A DNA stretch of 64,000 nucleotides from Selaginella moellendorffii. Its lineage: Eukaryota > Streptophyta > Lycopodiopsida > Selaginellales > Selaginellaceae. The position numbers and the translations under genes were made by a program. Of the stretch, positions 44,132 through 55,812 are shown in pieces. The notes beneath the pieces are model-generated. The model was not told the origin of the DNA. It ran no database searches and saw only the letters and a list, made by a program, of their open reading frames with translations. The DNA lies in assembly GCF_000143415.4 (NCBI RefSeq), contig NW_003314330.1, forward strand, positions 712,089 through 776,088, written 5' to 3'. The first letter of the stretch is position 1, and every line of letters begins with the position of its first letter.

Positions 44132-44383
44132 TCACGCGTTCGCTAAGTTCTCCTCCGGTTCCCATGTTGCTTCGTAGTGTGGAAATGCTTTCCACTTCAC
44201 ATGGAACTCTCTCACCTTGCGTCCTTGTCGCTTGCTCTTGCGCCCATTGAGGATGGCCTCGACTTCGTATTCCTCTTCCCCTTGGATAACCTCAGGTAAA
44301 GGTTTTACTTGGTCCTTGCGAAGCGGATCCTCAAAATACGGCTTGAGTAAGTTCACGTGGAACATGGGGTGCATCTTCCCCAT
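44132..44383 (-). pseudogene. Chromovirus chromodomain and integrase end
   Basis: MHPMFHVNLLKPYF, then EEYEVEAILNGRK...VREFHVKWKAFPHYEATWEPEENL: a chromodomain with its aromatic residues (Y, W, W). In chromoviruses this targets integration to marked chromatin. The frame itself is open but lies downstream of broken integrase. Confidence 0.82.
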
Positions 44384-44627
44384 CTCTCGAGGAAGTCAGA
44401 GACGGTAAGCCACTTTACCGATTCGAGCCTCAATCTCGTAAGGCTCTGCGAACCTACTTAAGGAACTCAAGATCAGTTCATTTATAGGAATATATGCATT
44501 TTTACCTTTGGGTCAACTTCCGGCTGATCCCACTTGGTAGCCTAAGGTTCTTGGTGTTCAGCCACACCTTCTCCCCAACTTGGAACTCTACGTCTCGAAG
44601 CTTTTGGTTCGCGTACTTAGTTTGCCT

Positions 44628-45097
44628 TTATTGCGCCCGTTCCAAGGAATCCCTCACTAGATTCCAAATGTTGAGTCTTTCCGCTGTGAATGCCTCCATT
44701 GCGGGTAGCTCTCCATGATACTCGGCCACGCCGAGTTCCACAGGACCTTCAATAGCTCGCCCATTGATGACTTCCCATGAACTCACCCCGATACTCGAAT
44801 GTGGTGAGTTGTTATAACACATTTCCGCAAGTCCCAAATGACTTACCCAATCGGTCTGGTCTCCCGAGACATAGCATCGCAAATAATCCTCCAGCTGCCT
44901 ATTCACCCTTTCCGTTTGTCTGTCTGTCAAGAAGTGTTAGTGCCACCAAACTTGACTTAATACCCCATACCTGTCTGTGGGTGATAGGCTGTGCTGAATT
45001 TCAACTTGGTGCGATACTGTTCCAGGAGAGTCCTCCAGAACCTACTAGTGAAGATCTTATCTCGATCTGAGATGATCTCTTCCAGCCTTCCCCGCAC
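44628..45097 (-). pseudogene. Chromovirus integrase core remnant
   Basis: Minus-strand pieces of [18 protein letters not shown]-like core, YHPQT, then DRQTERVNRQLEDYLRC and WVSHLGLAEMCYNNSPHSS. An insertion and stops near 44930-45000 interrupt it. Confidence 0.7.
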
Positions 45098-47050
45098 TCA
45101 AACCACTTGTTCGAAGAACAGTTTCGCCACACCTTCCGCATCCACTTCTGTTGTGGTGGGTATGAAATGTACCATTTTCGAAAATCGGTCCACCACCATG
45201 AATATCGCATCAAACCCCTTGCTTGGGGGGAGTCCCGTGATAAAGTCCATCGTAAGACATTTCCACGGACGCTCCCATTCCTGGATCGCTTTGACCTTTT
45301 CTGGGTCCACCTTGAGCCCGTCCTGGCCCACCACATGCCCGAGAAACTTTACCTCTTGTTGAGCAAAGTCACATTTGCTCTCTTTAGCATACAGTTTGTG
45401 TTCCCTTAGTTTCTCAAACACCTTCGCCAAGTGTTCGGCATGCTCCTCTAACGTCTCGCTATAGATCAGGATGTCGTCAATATAGACGACCACGAAGTGA
45501 TCCAGATAGGGTACAAAGATGTGGTTCATCAACGCCGAAAACGTTGCCGGCGCATTGCATAGCCCAAAGGGCATCACCAAAAACTCAAAGCTCCCATACC
45601 TCGTTCGACAGGTTGTCTTCTCGACATTTTCCTCGGCTACCCTAATCTGGTAGTATCCTGACCTTAGGTCAATCCTCGAGAAGTATTTTGCCTTTCCCAA
45701 CCTATCAAATAGGTCCTCAATTCTTGGCAAAGGGTACTTGTTCTTCTTTGTATACTTGTTGAGCAACCGGTAGTCTATACACATGCGCATAAAACCATCT
45801 TTCTTTTTCACAAATAACACCGGCGCCCCATACGGCAACTTGCTCAACCTAACATACCCTTTGTCTACCAACTCCTCTAGTTGGCACTTGAGCTCCTTGA
45901 GTTCTTTTTCGTTCAAACGATAGGGGGGACGAACCACTGCCTCGGCACCCTCGATCAGATCAATCTTGTGTTCTATCGGTCGTGCGAGGGGCAACCCCGC
46001 CGGTAGCTCCTCCGGCATGGTATCCTGGAATTGGTCCAACACCCACTGGATCACTAAAGGTACTTCTTCCGTTCCTGTCTTTTTGTCACTCTTCACCGAG
46101 AGTAAGCACAAAAAGGCTGCCTTAGTTCCTTTAGTGAGTTGTCCTCTCGTGGACACCAGGTTTAAGCAGGAATCTGTGGCCTTGCTTTGCCCTACCTTTA
46201 GATCCTGGGCCTCCACCCTAGATCTTCTTCCTTGGGCATTCGCCAGTACCACAAGGTTCTTACCTTGTCCATGTAGGGCTACCACGAACCGATTGAACCA
46301 ATCCATTCCGAAGATCACGTCAAATCCCGCCATGTCCAACACGGTGAAATCCATGTCTACTTTCCATGTCCCTACTTCGACTCTCGCTTGTCGAAGTACC
46401 TCATCGGTGCTTTGGCTACCTTGAACAAACTCTATAGTCCTTGGTTCGCCTAACCGTTGCACCGTTAGTCCAGCTTGCCGGACTATGTCTGCAGCCACAA
46501 AATTATCTGAAGCACCCGTGTCAATAAGGATCTTAACAAAGCTACCTCCGAGCTTCCCTCGGAGGGCTAGTAGATGTCGCGAATGACTCTCTACCAAAGT
46601 TGCTCGTGTAATGAGTAACTTTGAGTTAGGGACTGGATCACATACCTCAGTTTGGACTTCATCTAACTTGATGGCCATATTGGCTCTGGCCTTCTTTGGG
46701 TAAGGACATTCCCTTGAAAAGTGTCCCGCTTCACCGCAGTTGTAGCATATGTTGTTTCCCAAGCTGCTATACGACTTGACCTTCTTATCCGTGGGTTTGT
46801 CTCTTTTCGCTTGACTCCCCCACGTACTCGCTCGCTGGCCACCAGATTTGCCTTTCCAGAACCCCAAGGACTCATTCTTAGAGAAACTCTTCTTGAATTT
46901 CCCCCTGCTATACGTTCCCCTTGGTTTGGCCCCTTTGCTAAACGTGGATCCCGACCCTGTCGTGTTCCCCTTTCGCAGGTTATCGTTGAAATGCACCTTG
47001 ATGGCCACATCCAACGCTTCCTTGTAGTTGGTTGGGTTCCAGCGCATCAC
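45098..47050 (-). pseudogene. Chromovirus pol with RT fused to integrase (RNase H missing)
   Basis: A 650-residue frame: zinc knuckle [14 protein letters not shown] (about residues 102-115), protease [12 protein letters not shown] (about 180), RT with [32 protein letters not shown] and [11 protein letters not shown] (catalytic YIDD intact), the [21 protein letters not shown] region, then an abrupt jump at about 45265 from AIQEWERP to [19 protein letters not shown] of the integrase core. RNase H, the end of the RT connection and the integrase zinc domain are missing, yet the frame is kept. Reverse transcription could not be completed without RNase H supplied in trans. Confidence 0.85.
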
Positions 47051-47860
47051 CTCACCGCGAGCTCAGGTTTGCAAACCTGATATGAAGGCATGGAACGCAT
47101 CCATATCCCCCATGTCCGTGATAAGTATCCTCTTTGCCATAAACCCATTCACATATTCCTAGATGGTTCCAGTCTGCTTCAGCCTACTCAGCTCATCTCT
47201 CAGATGTAGAGTGGCATTCAGAGGAACGTATGTTGTGCGGATCCTCGCCTTTATCATGTCCCAAATGGCCACTGTTCCTTCGTTGGCCTCCGTCGTTCTC
47301 CACCAAGACTTGGCATTATCTGCCAAGTATGGTTTTGCACATGGGACCTTCTCCGAGCTCGGTAATCACAATGCTCGGAAGTAATCCTCCATATCGTAAA
47401 ACCAATCCTCCACCACCTTATAGTCATTCACTCCCTTAAAGACCAGTGGGGGCTTTGGTTTGTACTTGGGAACTGCCTGAGGGACTAATTCTACTTCGGT
47501 CTGTTCGACCTTGTTTGGTTCTACCTCAGTCCCTGCCGAAGGGTCTGCACCTTCTGCACTGCCAACATCCGCAGTCTTTCTCTTTTTCTTCCGCTTCTCG
47601 TCACGCTTTAGCTTGTATACGAGGGTCTCCAGCAGAGCATTGGTCTATGCCAACTGTCCTTCTAGCACGTCCAATCGAGCCTTGGACGACTGAACCTCGC
47701 CACCGGACTCCTGTTTGGAAGTTTCCTCACTAGAGTCCTCCTCATGCAAGGATTCCTCATCCATAGCCTCTCGTTCAACCGGAGGCTCCAGCTCTGGAGG
47801 AGGTTCCGTCTCCACCTTGGTTCGCTTCCACCCTATCTTTGCCATCTCCCAGCAATCCGC
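47051..47860 (-). pseudogene. Chromovirus Gag (interrupted)
   Basis: Minus strand from 47845 (MAKIGWKRTKVETEP..) through an acidic Glu/Ser-rich region, a stop near 47643, and capsid-like sequence to about 47053, where another stop separates it from the pol frame. Confidence 0.7.
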
Positions 47861-47904
47861 CTCTATCCTTTGCTAGAACTGAGGAAAAGGCTCCGATACC
47901 AAAT

Positions 47905-49040
47905 TGTAAGCCACAAATTTTTTTCTTGCCAATTTGCCAGCTTACCTCGTCTATCCGACCAACACTGCCTTGGTTTGTACTAAGTTCCCTTGCCAAGGTT
48001 CTCGCCTATTGTACCAGCTCCTACTTGGTCCTACTTGGTTTCAGCTACTCAGTGCACGAGCAACGGAGTGTTAGCCATCCATCTACGGCAAATCTTTCTC
48101 CCAATCCCCCTCCTCGAGTTAGACTAGACTTAAGGTTCGGCTACACTCCCCGCAGGCACAAGCAGCCAAGCACACCAAGCTTCCAGGTTCCTAACACCCC
48201 TTGGTACAACAAGACTTGATCATGGGACCCTCTAAATCCCAAGCCTTGGGTGCAGCACTAGCTTCGGGACGTCGGGGCGAAACACCGTGGCCTAACGGCC
48301 CAGTATGGGTACCTCTACCCCCCCCACTTCCATCCCGAAGGGAAGGCCCAAGCCCCTAGGAAGGGCGAGGACCAATGAGCCGCAAGGTACTCAAGTGGGG
48401 CACCACTCCACATGAGCCGGGAGCACCGCAGTCGGTTTCCCTTTCGGGAGTGGGAGCTGCTCTTGAACACTTCCCTAGGTGGCCCCTCCGGCACCACCCA
48501 AGCCCATGCTCACTCCCACCCAAGGCCCCTCGGCCCTAGTCTCAACCTCAATTCAGTTTGGAAGCACCACTAGAGAGTTCCTTCAAGACTGGTTCCTGGA
48601 CCTCACTATCCCTACTATACTTTTGGAACCCCCTGCAGCACCCCCCCCCCCTGGGAGACGCACGCTTTGGGCTTTCACCCCTTGACCCGTATTAGTACTC
48701 GGACTTAGTCTCTAGCTCGATCTTGGACTCGATCTCGGATCCGACTTCGGATTCGGTCTCAGACTCAATCTTGGACCCGATCTCGGACCCGACCTCGGAC
48801 TCGACCTCGGACTCGGTCTTGAACCCGATTTCGGATCTCGGACTCCGTCTCGAGCTCGGTCTCGAACTTGGTCTCCGAGTCGGTCTCGGACTCCATTCCG
48901 GACTCTATCTCGAACTCAGTCTTAGAGTCGGTCTTGGACTCGATCTTAGACTTGGTTCCATCCGATGAACTCTTTATCATTTTGGTCATGCTTTCGGGGC
49001 TCCTTTAGCCTACGACACCTCGGCGAGTTGGTTCTTTACA
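47905..49040 (-). repeat. Chromovirus 5' LTR
   Basis: Near-identical to 42513-43668; hexamer array 48718-48960, conserved module 48608-48702, a longer C/G run than the 3' LTR, and about 20 bp shorter overall. Confidence 0.88.
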
Positions 49041-52000
49041 TTTATCTCATGGTCTTCACTTTAGTTTTGGCTAAGTGTTGATCATGCATAGCTAGCCTCT
49101 TCAGAGCTATTGGCTAAACATGTTTGTGAGCTTATCGCAGTTGAGTTGGATTCGAGTAGTCATTTAGTTCAAGCTTGTCCATGAACCTTTATTTCGTACT
49201 TGGGGTATTACGTCCATGTTAGACAAATATATGACTCGATGACATGAATTAGTGTTAGGTCTTGTGAAGGCAAGTTGAAGAACGATTATTGGTTGCTTTG
49301 CAACTAGTGATTGTTTGTAGACTTTATTGAGGACTGTTTAACACTTGCTTCACTTAATGATGATTTAGCAATGATAGAATTGCTTTACCAAATCGTGTTG
49401 CGGAGAATCATATCGTTAAACTTACATGGGTTTTCCATGTTGGCATATCGACTCTACCTCTGTCAATATCATTTGGTTGTATTTAGTTCGTAGTGTTAGA
49501 TTTCATTGAATCTTGGATGTGGTGATTCACTCCTTAAGGAAGTGTTATTTATAACTGAGTTTTGCTGAAGGATTGGTCTCGGATATTAAGTTTAGTATCT
49601 TTGACTTCAGTTAGCTTGGTTGCTAGAGAGCTTCGAGTCATGATTCACTTTTGCTTTCTTTTAGCTTTGTTCTAGTGTTCATGACAATGAAGTGATGCCT
49701 TATAATTGACATTGTTGATGTTGAGATTCAAGTGAGATGAGATGTCTATCCTTAAGATTGATATTGAGTTTCATTACTCTCAATGAAAATAGTGTTGATG
49801 ATTTGGCAATGGCTTTATATTATTGGCATTCGTGCATTTGCTAGTTAGCAACTGTATTAAAGTTCAAACGAACTGAGTTAATTGTGTTTTAGACGAAATT
49901 GTTTAGTAGGGGTTAAGCTTTGAACTTTTCCTTGAAAAGTGATTTAGTCATGGACTATGCTAACTCTACAAGCAGAAGAGTTAGTGATCAATATTGGAAT
50001 GTTTGAATCCTTGTTAGATTTGAGTTAGAATATATCAATCATTAATGATTCTTTTTGTGCTTGTTATGAAATAAGTTACGTCTTGCTATAGATTCATGGA
50101 GGATTGTTTAGTGGTCACTTGTTGAGCATAGCTTTGTTATGCTTAGCTTTTGGATTGATGCAAATATGCTCTTCATTAGCTTTGCATTATTAAGCTTGGC
50201 TTCTGGATGTGTTGAGGAGGATATTGTGAGCTATACCATGATTTCTTCTTTAGCATTAAAGTTAGTTCATGCAAAACTCGTGATCATTATTAGGCAAGAC
50301 TTAGCTTTAGTTTACTTTGAGCTTTTGGTTCCTTGAGCTTTCATGCTTGTGGTCCATTTGTTAAAAGTTGTTGGGGAAGGTATTTTTGGCTTATTAGCTT
50401 TGATGTTGAAGTTAGTATTTGCATCTGGCAATCATTGGTGATAATTGACTGTCATCTAAGATAGTTGATTATCCTTGTTAAAAATGTTTTGCTTAATTGT
50501 TATTGATATAGAATGATTTGTTGTTTTTCAAAATGGTGGATTCTTTCTTCAACGATGATTATACATTTCTTCATTGATGGGATGATTAATAATCTTCATG
50601 ATAGTTAATGGTTCTCTTTGATAGCTTATGGCTTTTCGCAATACCACATGTTGTTTGTGGTTTGCTCTAGATTAGTCTCTTGGGTTTGAGATATCAATAG
50701 AATATTGTTGACACTTGCTTAAGCAACTCTGGTTCTTTCGTATTATTGATCGGGATCTAATCAGATTGACTAGTGCAATACTTGGCTTGAATGAGTGTTT
50801 GTTGGTTTTACCACATTCATTTTGTTTTGTTGATTATTGCTCAAGTTAGTTTTGATAGATTAGAATGTTATTTCCTTCAGGTGATATATTCGCGAGCATT
50901 GTGTTTGTCCGTCAATGATACTTTGTGTTCTTTGAGTTGTATTTAGTAAGTTGTTTGGCATACTATCTGCCATCTTCAATAGTTAAGTTTTATTATTGAG
51001 TTTTCTTGATGATACTCTGGCTATTGAATTTTGTTGGATGATGAATCTTATGTTTTCCAATGATAGTGAACTTGGTGGTTCCCATACTATAATACTAGTT
51101 TATCGGATGATACCTTACTTTGAATACATTTGTGTTTTAATATAAGATTTATTCACTGATAATTAAGACTCTAAGATATCATTGTCTATGACTTTGATAT
51201 TGTCCATCTATTGCTCTTTGAGTTTGGGCTAGTATAGGTAGACTGGCTTCGGCACTTCGTGTGCATGGTGAAATCTCTAGTCATGGGTAGCTACTATCGA
51301 CTGGTCACATAACCCACCTCTCTATCAATGTTCTTTATTCCGCTAAAAGGGCATGACCATGTAAACAACTCTAACTGCTTGTTTACAATAGTCTATCTAA
51401 ACCTTACCGATAGGTTTGGTTTCTTTGCTCAGGAAGGTTGGGGCCTCTAGCTTCTCTCTCTATGTCCCTGCAGGCAGGGGCGTATCACACTTTTGTAGCT
51501 GGGTGACACCCAGAGCAGCAAGGGTGGCTAACTCTGTTAGTCATTTCCTTGTTGGTGATGGCTAGAAGGTGTCTGAGTGGGTAGTGCATCCACGTTAGAC
51601 AAAGAGGTTGCCTCTTAACTCATTTAAGTTGGTGCATTTCTCACATAGTGTGAATACTGTGAACTTTTTCTGGAGTTGTTTCCTTGGTGGTATTCTAGAC
51701 TCAAGTGTGCATCGACGAGGACGTCAATCTTCCCTAGGGGGGGAAAGTGTCCCGAATGTGACTTCGAGTATCGAAAGTTACTTGTCAGCTAGTCCTTTCA
51801 GATATTCTTTCCTTACTGCCACGATGGTAGGAGGTCAGTATTGTTGGGCCTATTATCAGTTCCCACTTGGGCTAGTTGAGAAACTGGTCAATGACCATGG
51901 ACTTAGATTGGATAAACATAAGATAGGAACCTTATATGTTTCTTGCTGAGCATACTCAGCCTGGTTTGAGAAACTTGAGTCATTGGCTTGCACTTGCTAG

Positions 52001-52287
52001 TATCAAGAACCCCCACATATTAAGACTAGTCCCTCAATATCGCTGAATGATAGCTTACCGTGTCTGCCAAACACCCTCACTATCATGCCCTTTGTGTTAG
52101 TCTCATTTCGGTCCCAAATGCTATTTATGGAAAGTGTCCAGATTTGCTCATTTGGCATATCTACGGAATGTAGAGATTGGCCTAAACACAATGGTGTTTG
52201 TCCCATGTCCAAATTCGCAATCTAGTGCCATTCAATATTTAGTAAGTTTCAAGCTTGTCCCACAGACTAACTCCTGATACTAAGGGA
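49041..52287 (+). mobile_element. Family 2 internal region, right part (no coding)
   Basis: About 3.2 kb of T-rich sequence with repeated TTAGCTTTG/TGATTTAG words and no frame above about 113 residues. The segment 49370-49790 recurs inverted at 53534-53970. Confidence 0.6.
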
Positions 52288-52824
52288 GGCTTGGGGTGAA
52301 AGCCCAAAGCGTGTGTTCCTTAGAGGGGGGGGGGGATATGGGGGGTTCCAAATGTATAGTAGGGATAATGGGTAAGTTGGGCATGGCCGACTAACTTGAG
52401 GTATAGTTTAGCTCCCGCTTGCGTGCCTATCCTTGTTTTGCGTCCGGCTTGGGTCTAAGCCCAAGTTTCATTCCATGCTAGCTGATGGAGTACCCATGTC
52501 CTTGTGTTAGGCCACCGATATGCCAAAATAACGCCAGACTCCATTTGGCTCTATTTTGCGTGCTAGTCTTGGCAAAGGGATGCTAAGACTATTCCAAGTC
52601 ACTCTGGGCTTCTGTCCCTTCACTCCTTGGGCTATATGCTCAGGAATTGCTCCATGGTCAGGTTCTATCACTCCTTGACTCCATGTTTGGGAGTTTGGCA
52701 CCATTCCTTCGTTCAGTGGCCCAAGGCTCTAAACCTTGGGTTCCGCACCATTGTCCTTTGGACACATGGCATATGACATGTGGCATGTGTCACGTGGCAT
52801 AAAGAGGGTTTAAGTTCCGCTTCG
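52288..52824 (+). repeat. Family 2 3' LTR, main part
   Basis: Begins near the shared module GGGTGAAAGCCCAAAGCG, poly-G, GGGGGTTCCAAATGTATAGTAGGGA (52288-52370) and continues with sequence matching the inverted LTR at 33927-34392. It is split by the displaced segment at 52825. The exact LTR start is not certain. Confidence 0.6.
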
Positions 52825-53369
52825 AGATGGACCCGAGATGGAGTCCAAGATGGACCCGAGATGGAGTCCGAGATGGACCCGAGGTGGAGTCCGAGATGGA
52901 CCCGAGGTGGAGTTCGAGATGAAGTCCGAGATGGAACCAAGACCGAGGCCAAGACCGAGTCCGAGTCTGAATCCAGGACCGAGACCGAGTCCGAGTCCGA
53001 ATACTAATACAGGCAGTTGGGTGAAAGCCCAAAGCGATCATCCCCCAGGGGGGGGGGGGGCCTGCGGGGGGTTCCAAAAGTATAGTAGGGAGAGTGTGGG
53101 GGTTGGAGCCCAGTGGAGCCAGTTTGGCTAGGAAAGGCCAGTTTGGCCCAGGCAGGCCAAACCCAGTGTTGGGTGATGAGCTGACCACTGGGAAGTCCAA
53201 GACTAGAGTGAACACGGACCGATAAGCTGGGTAGCTTGGTGAAGTGTTCAAGAGCCAGCTCTAGTTCCCCCGGGAGATCGACTGGCCGATGCTCCCAGTT
53301 CAAGTGTGGGTGGCACTACCTACTTGGATACCAGGCGTGGCTCAACGAAACCTCGCTCTAAACCCATGG
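52825..53369 (+). repeat. Displaced piece of family 1 LTR
   Basis: Starts GAGATGGACCCGAG and runs through the hexamer array, the poly-G module and ..AACCCATGG, corresponding to 32527-33078. This is exactly the part missing from the 5' LTR at 14093/27268. Confidence 0.82.
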
Positions 53370-53475
53370 AAGCTCTATTTCGTTAAAGTGGGATTTATTC
53401 AGTAAAATGGGACTAGGTACAAATTTTCAAGTATTTGAAAATGACGTGAAATTATATGTTTTTTGTCCAGGGGCT
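53370..53475 (+). mobile_element. Isolated left end of the large DNA transposon
   Basis: 106 bases identical or nearly identical to 292-397 of unit 1, preceded by ATGG (53366-53369). Unit 2 begins precisely with the base corresponding to 398, so this is its missing left end. Confidence 0.9.
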
Positions 53476-53533
53476 TAGTGTTATCCTATGGTAAATCACC
53501 ATAGGATAAAGGGTCAAAACCACGTGTGCTATA
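53476..53533 (+). repeat. Family 2 LTR end
   Basis: GTTATCCTATGGTAAATCAC..GGATAAAGGGTC..TGTGCTATA continues the LTR interrupted at 52824; contains a CCTATGGTnATTnACCATAGG inverted repeat. Confidence 0.65.
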
Positions 53534-53970
53534 AACACTATCTTCATCGAGACTAATGAAACTCAATATCAATTCTATGGAGAGACATTTGAGTTCACTT
53601 AAATCTCAACATTAACAATGTCAACAACAAGGCATCACTTCAATGCCATCAATATTAAAACAAAGCTAGAAGAAAGCAAGAGCGAATCACCACCCAAAAC
53701 TCTTTAACAACTAAACTAACCAAGGTCAAAGATACTTTAGTTAATATCCGAAACTAATCCCTCAGCAAAACTTAATTGTAAATAACATTTCCTCAAGAAG
53801 TGAATCACCACATCCAAGACTCAATGAAATCCAACACTATAAACTAAACGCAACCAACAAAAGTAGAATCGACATGCCAACATGGAAAACCCATGTAAGT
53901 CTAATAACACGATCCTCTGTAACACCATCCGGTAAAGTAAACCTCTCTCTAATACCATATGTAGCACATT
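53534..53970 (-). mobile_element. Inverted family 2 internal fragment
   Basis: The reverse complement aligns with 49370-49790 (e.g. GTGGTGATTCACT, GATACT..AGTATCTTTGAC). Non-coding. Confidence 0.6.
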
Positions 53971-54688
53971 TTATCTCTCTCCCCATAAGCCAATTGGAAA
54001 AGGGGCAATTGCTTAATGACAAAGCCTTTAGTAGCTATTTTATCCCTATTTATTCTATAAGGTTTTAAGGATTCATAGTGATAGTATATCCAAATCTCAT
54101 CCCATAATCACATACGCTACATTAAATTTATGAATATGCATATTTTTATATTTAATGCCCTTACATTTTATAAAGATGTTTGAAATAAGTAGTACTACCC
54201 AAACCCAATGACATTTAACCTTAAGTATTTTAAAACCTTTAACCGATTCGAAAAAAAAAGGTGCATTTTTGTTTATGAGCCCGTTTTTAATATATTTGAA
54301 CCCCTATGGATCATCTATTGAGTCATTCTCTTTAATTGTTAACTTTTTTTTTATTATACAAATTAAAACAAAACCTTGAGTGTTAGTCTACAATTAGTTA
54401 ATAGCTCTCAATTTCCACACGTTGTTACTTAAAACAAAAGTTTTAAAAAACATAAAATCATTTAATTAATACTTATGCTTTATGATTTAGCCAATTGTTA
54501 GATTTTGAGAGAAAGAATGTTAATGGATGCATTAGCACTTAAAAACCTTAGAATTTAAATAAAGAAAGTTATATGTGTAAAGTAGTAATTTCAAGTCATA
54601 TATGTGGTGCCATCTAGACAAGTTTTGCCTCTGATGCTTTTGAAAGACATAGATTCACCAAGCTTAAATCTTAAGATTTGAGTTGTAA
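53971..54688. other. A+T-rich stretch without recognised features
   Basis: Very A+T-rich, many homopolymer runs, no trusted frame. Serves as the upstream region of the lectin gene. Confidence 0.5.
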
Positions 54689-55585
54689 ATGTTTAAAATA
54701 ATGTTCTCTATCTTCTTGATATTATTCATAAAATTTACTATTTCAACTATAAATTTTTATCTACAAAATAGTATGACAATTGAGAGTGTTAATTTAATTA
54801 TTCTTGCTCTTGAATTAATGATTAATAACACTGAATCTGGAGAGTTACCAAAAGGTCAAAGTATGCAATATGATTATACAATACAAGATGATATATATGG
54901 TACTTTAAGCATGACAAATCAAATATGGATTTATAGTTCAAATGGAAAATCTATTGATACAACTTGTGGAGCAAATCTTGTTGAATATGAACACGATGAT
55001 GGTGATAATGTAAGACATAGATTGACTACTCTATTAAATTTATATTGTAATCATATTCTAAATTTACATGCAAGATTTGTTAGAATAGTGTTTGGTTCTT
55101 ATGCTATTGAGTTTATGGAAAAATATTCTGCACGTGGATTACCACAAATTGAAAATACTATATCCAATAATTTACATGATTGTAGAATTGATCTCACTAC
55201 TTTAATTAGTAACATGCCTTACAATTCCTTAAAAGCTACTGAATTTTTATTATCACCAAATAAGAAAGCTTATTTATATTTACATTTAAATTGCATTATT
55301 TATGTAAGAAATGTTATAAAATGGTATAAAGGATCTTCAAATTTTAAAAACTGTGAATTTAAGATAGAAATGGATGGGAATATTGTACTGTATTCTGATA
55401 ATTCAATTATGGTTTGGTCTCCTAATATATATTGTAATAAGAAGAGAAATTGTGATATAGTAAAAACATTTCTTTCTCTTCAAAGTGACTGTAATTTGGT
55501 ATTATATGAATCCCATCAAAAAACATTTTTAAAACATCCTAAATTGAAGGTATTGTGGGCTTCAAATACAAACCCATGCAATTAA
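54689..55585 (+). CDS. Secreted bulb-type (GNA-like) lectin-domain protein
   Basis: 298 residues in a single exon. A hydrophobic start (MFKIMFSIFLILFIKF) looks like a signal peptide. Residues about 30-210 form a region I do not recognise. The C-terminal part (about 215-295) has B-lectin repeats: FKIEMDGNIVLYSDNSIMVW and LSLQSDCNLVLYES..LKVLWASNT, close to the QxDxNxVxY mannose-binding pattern (the first repeat lacks the Gln; the second has Ser-Asp-Cys in place of the usual spacing). Sugar binding outside the cell is inferred. Base composition is far more A+T-rich than the neighbouring genes and there is no intron, which suggests recent arrival or a different origin. Other B-lectin families are possible. 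Confidence 0.65.
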   Translation: MFKIMFSIFLILFIKFTISTINFYLQNSMTIESVNLIILALELMINNTESGELPKGQSMQYDYTIQDDIYGTLSMTNQIWIYSSNGKSIDTTCGANLVEYEHDDGDNVRHRLTTLLNLYCNHILNLHARFVRIVFGSYAIEFMEKYSARGLPQIENTISNNLHDCRIDLTTLISNMPYNSLKATEFLLSPNKKAYLYLHLNCIIYVRNVIKWYKGSSNFKNCEFKIEMDGNIVLYSDNSIMVWSPNIYCNKKRNCDIVKTFLSLQSDCNLVLYESHQKTFLKHPKLKVLWASNTNPCN

Positions 55586-55812
55586 TTGTAATTCCTTTGC
55601 AAATTGAGAGAAAACTGTGATAATTTGTATACAATTAGTCAACAATTCTCAAAAGAAATAAAAACTCTACCTACTTCAATTGCTTCCTTAGAGAAACTCC
55701 TTAATACGGTTTCTATGTTTTTTGAGATGTAGTTTAGATTTACATGCAGTTTAAGGGTAATTTGAAGTTAAAAGTGAAGAACCCTAGAAATATTTCTCTT
55801 TCGATTCTAACG
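55586..55812. other. Spacer between lectin and subtilase 3' ends
   Basis: A+T-rich, convergent 3' flanks; no gene seen. Confidence 0.5.

Larger units (their letters stand above)
42513..49040 (-). mobile_element. Chromovirus-type Ty3/gypsy element, family 4
   Basis: A 6.5-kb element on the minus strand with LTRs 47905-49040 (5') and 42513-43668 (3'), perfect 5-bp TSD TTTAT (42508-42512 and 49041-49045), a PBS reading TTTGGTATCGGAGCC beside 47905 and a PPT GGGTGGTGGAGT beside 43669. Order of coding pieces on the minus strand: Gag, zinc knuckle, protease, RT, partial integrase, chromodomain. Damaged by stops and an in-frame deletion of RNase H and the integrase N-terminus. Confidence 0.9.
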
